Shown: piece after piece, positions 8,583 to 15,968 of the stretch
How positions within the stretch are numbered: the stretch's first letter is position 1
Layout: each line of letters opens with the position of its first letter
Source: JAQVIJ01 sp041287365
GTDB taxonomy: Bacteria; Desulfobacterota; Dissulfuribacteria; Dissulfuribacterales; DYLC01
Direction of reading: 5' to 3'
DNA length: 64,000 bases
Assembly: GCA_041287365.1 (NCBI GenBank)
Contig: JBEULL010000033.1
Location: 127,215 to 191,214 of the forward strand
Notes under the pieces: generated by a model
The model's database searches: none
Told to the model about the DNA's origin: nothing
What the model saw: only the letters and a program-made list of their open reading frames with translations
Position numbers and translations under genes: made by a program

Positions 8583-11282
8583 ATGGGCATGGAACAGGAC
8601 ATTCTCAAGGATTTTCTATCCGAAGCCAAGGAAAACCTGGAGCTTCTCGATCAGCAGTTCGTGGAACTGGAACAGGACCCTGAAAACGCTGAGCTGATCA
8701 AAAGCATCTTTCGCACCATTCACACCATCAAGGGCACGTCCGGATTTTTCGGCTTCACCACCCTTGAAGCTATAGCCCACTTTGCAGAAGACATTCTATC
8801 TAAATTGAGAGACGGAGTCATCAAAGTAACAGAAGATATAGCGACCATGCTCCTGAAGGCGGTTGACTACATCAAGGCCATAGTCGCCAGCCTGGAGCAG
8901 ACAGGTAAAGAGCCCACTGATCTCGTGTATCTCGATTTTGTCGTCGATCTTCGCAATTTTGCTGAAAAGGTGACAAAAGGCCTGCCTGCGGCTGCATCCA
9001 GTAAATCTACACCACCGCCCAAGGCAGCCGAAGCCGCTCCTGCCCCGAAACCGGAATCGAAACCTGAGGAGGCCACGTCTGAAACACCATCAGCAGAGAC
9101 TCCAGTGGCGGAAGCGCTTCAACCTCAAGCCGAGCAAGCGGCCTCCCCTGAGCACAAAACTCCGGAACCTCCAGCTCCATCCGAGGCCAAACAGACGCCT
9201 GCAGGCCCGCCGCCAGCTGCACCCCAAATGACCGAGACACATGTGCGTGTGGATGTCCAACTTCTGGATAACCTGATGAATCTGGCGGGCGAATTGGTAC
9301 TGTCCCGCAACCGCATGGCTCAACTTGCAGGCTACATCAACAATCCAGAACTGATGGCGGCCAATCAGCACATGAGCCTCATTGTAACGGAACTTCAAGA
9401 ACAAATTATGAAGACTCGAATGCAGCCCATCGGCAATGTCTTCAATAAATTTCCTCGCATAGTGCGGGATCTGGCCAAAAACGCCCAAAAACAGGTTCAA
9501 CTCCACATCGAAGGAGCCGAGACCGAACTGGATCGTTCCATCATAGAGGTCATCAAAGACCCCCTGACTCACATGGTCAGAAACTCCATCGATCATGGCA
9601 TAGAAGCGCCTGATATGCGCGTGCAGAAGGACAAGGACCCTATGGGCACACTAACCATGCGCGCCTATCACGAAGGAGGCCAAGTCATAATCGAAATCGA
9701 AGATGACGGCGCCGGTATAGACCCCAACAAGATTCGCAAAAAGGCCGTTGAGAAGGGCATATTGACTGCAGAACAGGCCGCTGCCCTATCGGACAGAGAC
9801 GCATTGTTGCTCATCTTTCAGCCAGGCTTCTCCACGGCCGAGAAGGTCACCAATATCTCTGGACGTGGAGTGGGCATGGATGTGGTCAAGACCAACATCG
9901 AAAAAATCGGTGGCACAGTGGAACTCCAGAGCACAGTAAACGTGGGTTCCGTGGTAAAGATCAAAATTCCCCTGACCCTGGCCATAATTCCGGCTCTGAT
10001 AGTCAAGTGTGCCAATGAACGCTACGCCATTCCACAGGTCAATCTGGTGGAACTCGTACATCTGAGCCAGGATGCAGTATCCAGGGACGTACAGCTCATA
10101 GGAAATGCGGAATTCTATCGTCTGCGCGGCCAGATTCTGCCTCTGGTCAGATTGCGTGATGTGTTGAACCTACCTGCCATGACGGAAGAGAACGCAGAAG
10201 GACTTGAAATCGTAGTCCTGAACTCCGGAGAAAGGCAATTCGGTTTGGTGGTAGATAACATCAATGATTCCGAAGAGATAGTAGTAAAACCCCTGGGCCG
10301 CCACCTGAAACACCTCAGATGTTATGCCGGCACAACGCTTATGGGAGACGGCAGGGCCGCCCTTATTCTGGACATCGTGGGCATTGCCTCCATGCTGCAT
10401 CTCAAGGCGGATGAGGCATTGAAAAAGGCCAAGGCCGCCACCACAGTGGCTACAGGTGAGGAGGAAAAACAATTTCTGTTGCTCTTTACAGTGGCGCAAG
10501 ATGAATACTTTGCCATTCCTCTGGCCCTTGTAAACCGCCTCGACAAGATAACCACAAATCAGTTGGAGCATGTGGCAGGCAAGGAGGTAGTACAGTACCG
10601 AAACCGTTCCATGCCAATTATACGTCTGGAAAATTATCTGCCCATTGCGCCGCTTCCGGAACAGGATGAATACAACCTCTTGGTATTTCACGTAAACGGT
10701 AGAGACATTGCATTTCTGGTATCCAAGATCGAAGACAGCATCAATATCACAGTCAACGTGGAGGAAGAAAACTTCAAACAGGAAGGCATGATCGGCTCGG
10801 CCATCATAAAGGACCGCACCACCATCTTTCTGGACGTCTACCAGATCATCCGCACCTATGACCCGAATTTCTTTGCAAAGGTCGCAGAGAGTGAGACGAT
10901 GGCCGCCCAGGTGCTGCTGGCGGAGGACTCGAACTTCTACCGCAATATCCTCAGCTCTTATCTCACCGCCGCAGGGCTGAATGTAACAGCGGTGGAGGAC
11001 GGCCAACAGGCATGGGACACATTGCAAAATGAACACTTCGATCTAGTCATAACCGATATAGAAATGCCCAACATGACAGGCCTGGAGCTCACTCGCAAGA
11101 TCAAAGACAATCCTGCCACCAAAGACCTGCCTGTCATAGCCGTTACATCCCTCTCGGGTGAAGAGGACAGAAAGCGCGGCATTCAGGCCGGCGTTGACGA
11201 CTATCAACCCAAACTGGACAGGGACCTGGTGTTGAAGGCCGTGGAGCGGCTGCTCAAGATCAGACTGCAAAACGCTGCATAA
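8583..11282 (+). CDS. cheA: Hybrid chemotaxis histidine kinase CheA with two CheW-like domains and C-terminal receiver
   Basis: Sensor kinase of the chemosensory array, 899 residues. Order: Hpt domain (1-105) with phospho-His H47 in HTIKGTSGF; Pro/Ala/Glu-rich linker (about 135-218) with no recognisable CheY-binding P2 domain; dimerisation and ATPase (about 222-465) with the N-box MVRNSIDHGIE and G-boxes DDGAGID and GRGVGMDVV; a first CheW-like domain (about 467-610); a second one (about 625-765, FTVAQDEYFAIPLALV); and a receiver (about 778-895) with acidic pair ED, phospho-Asp in ITDIEMP and YQPK. Start at 8583 is supported by AAGGAGGT 7 bp upstream. The attached receiver may act as a phosphate sink, since no CheZ or CheC is nearby. 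Confidence 0.95.
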   Translation: MGMEQDILKDFLSEAKENLELLDQQFVELEQDPENAELIKSIFRTIHTIKGTSGFFGFTTLEAIAHFAEDILSKLRDGVIKVTEDIATMLLKAVDYIKAIVASLEQTGKEPTDLVYLDFVVDLRNFAEKVTKGLPAAASSKSTPPPKAAEAAPAPKPESKPEEATSETPSAETPVAEALQPQAEQAASPEHKTPEPPAPSEAKQTPAGPPPAAPQMTETHVRVDVQLLDNLMNLAGELVLSRNRMAQLAGYINNPELMAANQHMSLIVTELQEQIMKTRMQPIGNVFNKFPRIVRDLAKNAQKQVQLHIEGAETELDRSIIEVIKDPLTHMVRNSIDHGIEAPDMRVQKDKDPMGTLTMRAYHEGGQVIIEIEDDGAGIDPNKIRKKAVEKGILTAEQAAALSDRDALLLIFQPGFSTAEKVTNISGRGVGMDVVKTNIEKIGGTVELQSTVNVGSVVKIKIPLTLAIIPALIVKCANERYAIPQVNLVELVHLSQDAVSRDVQLIGNAEFYRLRGQILPLVRLRDVLNLPAMTEENAEGLEIVVLNSGERQFGLVVDNINDSEEIVVKPLGRHLKHLRCYAGTTLMGDGRAALILDIVGIASMLHLKADEALKKAKAATTVATGEEEKQFLLLFTVAQDEYFAIPLALVNRLDKITTNQLEHVAGKEVVQYRNRSMPIIRLENYLPIAPLPEQDEYNLLVFHVNGRDIAFLVSKIEDSINITVNVEEENFKQEGMIGSAIIKDRTTIFLDVYQIIRTYDPNFFAKVAESETMAAQVLLAEDSNFYRNILSSYLTAAGLNVTAVEDGQQAWDTLQNEHFDLVITDIEMPNMTGLELTRKIKDNPATKDLPVIAVTSLSGEEDRKRGIQAGVDDYQPKLDRDLVLKAVERLLKIRLQNAA

Positions 11283-11295
11283 CAAGGAGGCATAT

Positions 11296-11784
11296 ATGAC
11301 AGAAAATCTTCCGGTACAATCTCAGACCACGGATGTGGCCGTTGCTTCCGAGGCTACAACCCAATTCATCACATTCTATATGGGCAAGCACTTCTTCGGC
11401 ATGCCCATCGACATCGTCATCGAGATCAACAAGAATTTGAATATTACCACCACTCCACTTGCACCGGACTACGTGCTTGGAGTGGTGAACCTGCGCGGGC
11501 ACATACTTACGGCCATTCATCTGGCAAAAAGAATCGGGCTCGACTACACGCCTCCAGAGGGCATTGTATTTCACAATATCATCATGGGCAATCGAGAAGA
11601 ACCCATAAGTCTGCTGGTGGAACGCATAGGAGACGTTATTTCAGTACCCACGGCAGACATAGAACCTCCGCCTGACCTGCTGGCAGGCATAGACATTCGA
11701 TATGTAAAAAATGTCTGCAAACTGCCAGGAAAACTCCTGGTCATTTTGAACACGGATGCACTTCAGAACGTTTCCAACAACTGA
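11296..11784 (+). CDS. cheW: Chemotaxis adaptor CheW
   Basis: Scaffold linking receptors to CheA, 162 residues. The SH3-like double barrel is recognisable from ITFYMGKHFFGMPIDIV and the signature VLGVVNLRGHILTAIHLAKR. A short unconserved N-terminal extension of about 25 residues precedes the domain. AAGGAGG lies 8 bp upstream of the ATG. The stop overlaps the start of the DnaJ-like gene (TGATG), so the two are translated together. Confidence 0.94.
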   Translation: MTENLPVQSQTTDVAVASEATTQFITFYMGKHFFGMPIDIVIEINKNLNITTTPLAPDYVLGVVNLRGHILTAIHLAKRIGLDYTPPEGIVFHNIIMGNREEPISLLVERIGDVISVPTADIEPPPDLLAGIDIRYVKNVCKLPGKLLVILNTDALQNVSNN

Positions 11785-12818
11785 TGATATCCAAGGACTA
11801 TTTAGAGGCACTGCGCACACTGGGGCTCGATGCATCTGCCACAGAAGAGGAAATACGCCAGACATATCGCAGACTTATGAAACGACTGCACCCTGACAGC
11901 TCCTCTTTTGTGGACACAAACCGGTTTTTGCAGATTCAGCAGGCATATGAACGCTGTTGTTCTCACTTGAGACAAGATCATTACCAGGCTCAAAAAGGCG
12001 AAGCGGCCTTGCACACCGATTCCCTTGCTGACTCCCATGAAGGTGTGGACAGCCTGCAAAACGGCACATACCTCTTTCTTACAGTTTCGGCTCAGGATGC
12101 CCTGTTTGGAGCCAGCAAAGAGATGTGGGTGGTGGACAGAGAGGACTTCTGCCCTCGCTGTAACGGCACCGGCCTTGCTCCACCGGACAAAAACGAGCAC
12201 AAATGCTCGCGCTGTAACGGCAAAGGTTCCATACCCATGCAGTGGGGCAAAGAGACCATGTTCATCGTATGTTCCGCCTGCTCCGGCACCGGCTTTATCA
12301 GCAACAAGACCTGTGCGCTGTGCAAAGGAAGAGGTAGAGTGACCATCAAACGGCCGCTACGCATTCACCTGCCACGTGGAGTCAAAAACGGCATGGTGCT
12401 GAAGATTCCGGGGCAAGGCCCGTGGCAGGCCAAAAGATACTCTCGCGATTCAGTCTTTGTGGAGGTGCGAGTGGAGTTTCCTGAAGGATGGCGCATTCAC
12501 GGACAAGACCTGCACGCCTCTTTGGACATAGACATCTGGACAGCGCTCAAAGGAGGCGATGTGCCATTTCGAACATTGGAAGGCCGCTGGATTCAAGTAA
12601 GTGTCCCTGCCTATGCAGGCCAAAGCGAACAGGATACCATTTTGATTCCAGGCTATGGCTGGATAAATGAGTTGGGGCAACGAGGCAATCTGATTCTGAA
12701 GTGCCGACTGCTCTTTCCATCGAGATCACCGCCTGAAACAGCCAGAAACCTGCTGAACCTACTGGAACAGCTCTGGCCCGCAAGAGAACGCTTGTATCTG
12801 CCGTTAAACGAGAACTAA
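11784..12818 (+). CDS. DnaJ-like chaperone (J-domain plus zinc fingers) in che operon
   Basis: Hsp40-family co-chaperone of 344 residues. J-domain at 1-65 with the invariant HPD at 36-38, which stimulates Hsp70 (DnaK) ATPase. A normal Gly/Phe-rich region is missing; a polar linker (about 66-95) stands in its place. All four CxxCxGxG zinc-finger repeats are intact: C123/C126, C141/C144, C163/C166 and C177/C180. The C-terminal substrate-binding barrels follow (LHASLDIDIWTALKGG). It shares one base with the cheW stop. The zinc finger argues for true chaperone or holdase ability; the divergent linker argues that it is not the housekeeping DnaJ. A role in assembling the chemosensory array or flagellar parts is an inference from position. 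Confidence 0.85.
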   Translation: MISKDYLEALRTLGLDASATEEEIRQTYRRLMKRLHPDSSSFVDTNRFLQIQQAYERCCSHLRQDHYQAQKGEAALHTDSLADSHEGVDSLQNGTYLFLTVSAQDALFGASKEMWVVDREDFCPRCNGTGLAPPDKNEHKCSRCNGKGSIPMQWGKETMFIVCSACSGTGFISNKTCALCKGRGRVTIKRPLRIHLPRGVKNGMVLKIPGQGPWQAKRYSRDSVFVEVRVEFPEGWRIHGQDLHASLDIDIWTALKGGDVPFRTLEGRWIQVSVPAYAGQSEQDTILIPGYGWINELGQRGNLILKCRLLFPSRSPPETARNLLNLLEQLWPARERLYLPLNEN

Positions 12819-12894
12819 CCGGCAATTACCAAAATAAAAATGCAGCGAATAAAAAGGTTACCAAAACGATTCAGTCAAAAAAGGAGGGTTATTT

Positions 12895-14439
12895 ATGAAA
12901 AATCTCACATTTAAACAAATGGGCATTCTTGCTACTTTGATTTTGCTGATCTCCAATGGTCTTGTGGTCTGGCTTACACTTAACAACCGTTTTACAACCG
13001 AAGACGGCATGAAACGTATTAAGAATGCAACGGATGCAGAGTTCCATGCCGCAGAGGCACTCTCCGCCTTGAGGGCATATCAGATCACCTTCGATGAAAA
13101 ATATATAAAGCAATTTAATGAAGACACTCAAGAATGCATAACTGTACTGGACAACTTTATTTCCCTTGCCATCAACCCTTCCAATAAAGAAAAGGCCAGA
13201 GATATAAAAGACCGCTTTACGAAATGGAGTGAAGAGCAGAAGGGAAGAAGGCTTACACTTGTCAAAAAAGAGGCCAAAGAAGGGCTTACCGATGCCGAGA
13301 AACAGGAATTGGACTCTATCTTAAAAAAATCAGCGGAAACCATTGCTGCTATACAAAACGACCTGGACGCACTTGTTGACAGCGCATTTCACACCAATAT
13401 ATCTCACATAAACACCGTCAACATGGAAATTCTCCTCTCCCTGCTGGCAGGCACAGCCATCTTGCTCATAAGCGGCTTTATAATATTTAGAAACTTGCGC
13501 TCAGGAATCGCAGCAGTTCAGGGCATTTTGGAGAACATGAGCCAGGGCAGATTTGACACACACATAGAGACTCGACTGACCAATGAAATGGGCCAGATGC
13601 TCAATACCCTCATTCGCACGCAAGAAGGCATAAAAACACTCTTTGACAAGATGATAGCTGCTAGAAGAAAGACAGGAGACAACATTGAGATAGTAAAGGA
13701 GAGCGCAGAGACCCTCTCAGCAGCCACGGAACAGGGTAAAAGCTTTGCAAAGGAGATCGACGATGCAGCCCAGTCCACAGCAGGCAGCATAGCCTCCGTT
13801 GCCTCGGCCATGGAAGAAATGGTTGCCACCATCACCGAGATCAGCAAGAACACCACTCAGGCCAAGGACGCCGCCGACAACGCCAATACCGAGGGCACAC
13901 AGGCCATGCAGGTGGTGGAGGTGCTGGCCCAGGCAGCGCAGAAGGTAGGTGAAGTCAGCAAGCTCATAGGTGGTATCGCCGCTCAGACCAATCTTTTGGC
14001 TCTGAACGCCACCATCGAGGCGGCCCGTGCAGGTGAAGCAGGCAAGGGCTTTGCCGTTGTGGCCAATGAGGTAAAGGAGCTGGCCAAGCAGACCTCAGAC
14101 TCGGTGCAGGAGATAGACGGCATCATTCAGGAGATACAGCGCGGCTCGAGCGACACGCTGAATGTCATGAAACATATCTCCACATCCATTTCACACGTTA
14201 CTGACATCACCAATCAGATCGCAGCTGCAGTAGAGGAGCAGACCGCCGCCGCATCAGAGATCAGCCAGAGGCTTCAGGAGAGCAACCAGAATGCACAAAT
14301 GATGTCCGAGAAAGCTGGTCAGGTGATGCAGTTGAATGAATCCCTGGCCCAGAAGGCCGTGGAACTCAACAGAGTCACCAACGCCCTGACAGAGGCCAAC
14401 AAGGACCTCAAGGAAGCTATGAGTGCTTTCAGGACATAA
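12895..14439 (+). CDS. Methyl-accepting chemotaxis protein
   Basis: Membrane chemoreceptor of 514 residues. N-terminal helix at about 9-29 (MGILATLILLISNGLVVW), a helical periplasmic sensor of about 150 residues resembling a four-helix bundle, a second membrane helix at about 181-201, HAMP, and a long cytoplasmic signalling coil. The hairpin tip is canonical: IAAQTNLLALNATIEAARAGEAGKGFAVVA. No C-terminal CheR-docking pentapeptide is visible. AGGAGGG precedes the ATG by 8 bp. It is the last gene of the che operon, 76 bp after the DnaJ-like gene, followed by a terminator. The ligand cannot be inferred. Confidence 0.95.
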   Translation: MKNLTFKQMGILATLILLISNGLVVWLTLNNRFTTEDGMKRIKNATDAEFHAAEALSALRAYQITFDEKYIKQFNEDTQECITVLDNFISLAINPSNKEKARDIKDRFTKWSEEQKGRRLTLVKKEAKEGLTDAEKQELDSILKKSAETIAAIQNDLDALVDSAFHTNISHINTVNMEILLSLLAGTAILLISGFIIFRNLRSGIAAVQGILENMSQGRFDTHIETRLTNEMGQMLNTLIRTQEGIKTLFDKMIAARRKTGDNIEIVKESAETLSAATEQGKSFAKEIDDAAQSTAGSIASVASAMEEMVATITEISKNTTQAKDAADNANTEGTQAMQVVEVLAQAAQKVGEVSKLIGGIAAQTNLLALNATIEAARAGEAGKGFAVVANEVKELAKQTSDSVQEIDGIIQEIQRGSSDTLNVMKHISTSISHVTDITNQIAAAVEEQTAAASEISQRLQESNQNAQMMSEKAGQVMQLNESLAQKAVELNRVTNALTEANKDLKEAMSAFRT

Positions 14440-14469
14440 TGGCCTATTTCTGAAGTGTGGTGTGAATGG

Positions 14470-14498
14470 AGTGGCGGCCATTGAGTCGCCACTTTTTT
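14470..14498 (+). terminator. Rho-independent terminator of the che operon
   Basis: Perfect 7-bp stem AGTGGCG / CGCCACT with a 10-base loop, followed directly by a run of T residues (14493-14498). It lies 31 bp after the MCP stop. Confidence 0.85.
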
Positions 14499-14661
14499 AT
14501 AGCCATTTAATTTTGATGATCTCGTAAAGAATTGTTGATGAGGATTGTTAATCAAAAACACCCTCGAAAACTTTCGAGACGGAATTCGATACTGAAATAC
14601 TGATTGACTACAAGCTGGGAATACAAGGGCGAGACGCCCTCGCTCCTAAAAGACACCAAGA

Positions 14662-15618
14662 TTATTCTTGCTCCTTGGTCTGACAGATAATCACCACATT
14701 CTGCTCGTCTGAAGCTACTTGGGCGCCTTGAGTGCAGCTCTTTCCAAAGGCCACACCAATCCCTTCCACTCCCATCACATGACCGATGATCGCAGCCCTG
14801 CGCGCGGCGCGTGTCACATCCCCCACATCCACCACCTGGGATATCTCTACTGCCAACGCCACATTACGCTGAACATCTCTTGCCAAACGACCTGTAACCA
14901 CCACATCCACAGCTATCGCATCCCGACGCATCTCTTCCGTAATCCTGCCTTCGTCCAGGGCATCATCAAGAATTTTAGCAAGGTCATCATGAGCTATGGT
15001 GCGACAGCGACGAATCAACCTCCCCAGATAAGAAGCTGCCTTGTCTCGAACACGACGCTCCAGATCACTGCCTTGCAGATCAGAGACATTATCCTTGAGA
15101 TTGTTAACGTCCTGCTTCAATACACCCACATCCTGCTTCAAAATTTCCACATCTTGCTTCAAGATAGCTACGTCTTGCTTCAAAACCGCCACGTCCTGCT
15201 TCAATACACCCACATCCTGCTTCAAAATTTCCACGTCTTGCTTCAAAACCGCCACGTCCTGCTTCAATACACCCACATCCTGCTTCAATACACCCACATC
15301 CTGCTTCAATACACCCACATCCTGCTTCAATACACCCACGTCCTGCTTCAATACACCCACATCCTGCTTCAATACACCCACATCCTGTTCTATGTGATCA
15401 ACCTTTTTGACTAATGGCCTGAATTCCTCCTCCTTGAAGCGCGCAAAGTCCTCAGGCATTCTCAAAAGTGCAGGGCTCAAAAGCTCTCTACGAAGTGCCT
15501 CACGCCATTTTTCATTGGTACGGATGATTTCATACAGGTCATCGATGGTCCGTATGAAATAACCCGGCTCAGAAGCAACCTGGTTGACATCCTTTTGACG
15601 GGTTGTAATCTCACTCAT
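14662..15618 (-). CDS. Heptad-repeat coiled-coil protein with possible nuclease-like C-terminal domain
   Basis: Unrecognised protein of 318 residues. Residues 1-80 form a helical head (YFIRTIDDLYEIIRTNEKWR). About 80-185 is a near-perfect heptad array with 13 copies of LKQDV joined by GV, AV, EI or AI, which must form a long parallel coiled coil. The C-terminal 130 residues contain IAVDVVVTGRL, NVALAVEIS and DVTRAARRAAIIGHVMG, a layout resembling PD-(D/E)xK-type nuclease-like domains, though the usual ExK lysine is replaced by Ser; this is inference. Start at 15618 is preferred over 15627 because AAAGGA then sits 8 bp upstream. No signal peptide, so cytoplasmic. No close neighbours. Confidence 0.75.
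   Translation of the reverse strand: MSEITTRQKDVNQVASEPGYFIRTIDDLYEIIRTNEKWREALRRELLSPALLRMPEDFARFKEEEFRPLVKKVDHIEQDVGVLKQDVGVLKQDVGVLKQDVGVLKQDVGVLKQDVGVLKQDVAVLKQDVEILKQDVGVLKQDVAVLKQDVAILKQDVEILKQDVGVLKQDVNNLKDNVSDLQGSDLERRVRDKAASYLGRLIRRCRTIAHDDLAKILDDALDEGRITEEMRRDAIAVDVVVTGRLARDVQRNVALAVEISQVVDVGDVTRAARRAAIIGHVMGVEGIGVAFGKSCTQGAQVASDEQNVVIICQTKEQE
15107..15390. repeat. In-frame 21-bp tandem repeat (about 13-14 units)
   Basis: The unit on the plus strand reads CCTGCTTCAATACACCCACA plus one base, repeated without spacers. Three variants alternate (ACACCCAC, AATTTCCAC, ACCGCCAC), so the array grew by duplication of larger blocks. Each unit encodes one heptad of the coiled-coil protein on the minus strand. 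Copy number is likely to vary between strains through slippage or recombination. Confidence 0.9.
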
Positions 15619-15721
15619 GGCACACATCCTTTCAGCAGATTACACAAAAAACTTTCATAAACTATTCCATAGAAATTGTCATCTGTAAATCATGATTATA
15701 TAAAATATACATTATTCGGCA

Positions 15722-15901
15722 GGATTGCTTCATCGGACTTACGCCCTCCTCGCGATGACGAGGAATGGCGCAATTGCTTCATAGATTCACTCCTCACAAT
15801 GACTGGAAAAGGACGGCTGAATGGCTTCGTTTCCCTCACAATAACGAGAACACACCACATACGTCATTACGAGCCTGACATCAGGCAGGCGCGGCAATCT
15901 C
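15722..15901. repeat. Decayed dispersed repeat cluster (ATTGCTTC ... ATGACG type)
   Basis: Three direct degenerate units begin with ATTGCTTC or ATGGCTTC and end with CTC(G/A)C(G/A)AT(G/A)AC: about 15723-15760, 15772-15804 and 15820-15846. A fourth unit (15862-15901, CGTCATTACGAG to GGCAATCTC) is inverted, so the cluster has terminal inverted repeats (GATTGC/GCAATC). It resembles the non-coding dispersed repeats seen in many bacterial genomes. It fills most of the 350-bp gap between the coiled-coil gene and the downstream terminator. Confidence 0.6.
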
Positions 15902-15910
15902 ATAAAGTTT

Positions 15911-15942
15911 TTAATAAAAAATGGGCGACCATGAGGCCGCCC
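15911..15942 (-). terminator. Rho-independent terminator of the cohesin/dockerin genes
   Basis: On the minus strand GGGCG and CGCCC enclose a 10-base loop and are followed by ATTTTTTATTA. It lies about 27 bp after the stop of the large secreted protein gene. Confidence 0.8.
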
Positions 15943-15968
15943 AAATAGCACTTTCTGCGCCTAACGAA

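Noticed and set aside
14626..14640. Hairpin AGGGCG-AGA-CGCCCT as terminator of the coiled-coil gene
   Set aside because: Short stem without a T run on either strand; more likely part of a dispersed repeat, left uncalled.
15107..15390. Possible CRISPR array because of regular repeats
   Set aside because: Repeats are contiguous 21-bp units without unique spacers and lie in frame within a coiled-coil gene; no cas gene is nearby.
14719..15414. Plus-strand repeat-rich frame opposite the coiled-coil gene
   Set aside because: The opposite frame has a ribosome site and a meaningful heptad pattern, so this one is a by-product of a 21-bp repeat unit, which leaves several frames open.
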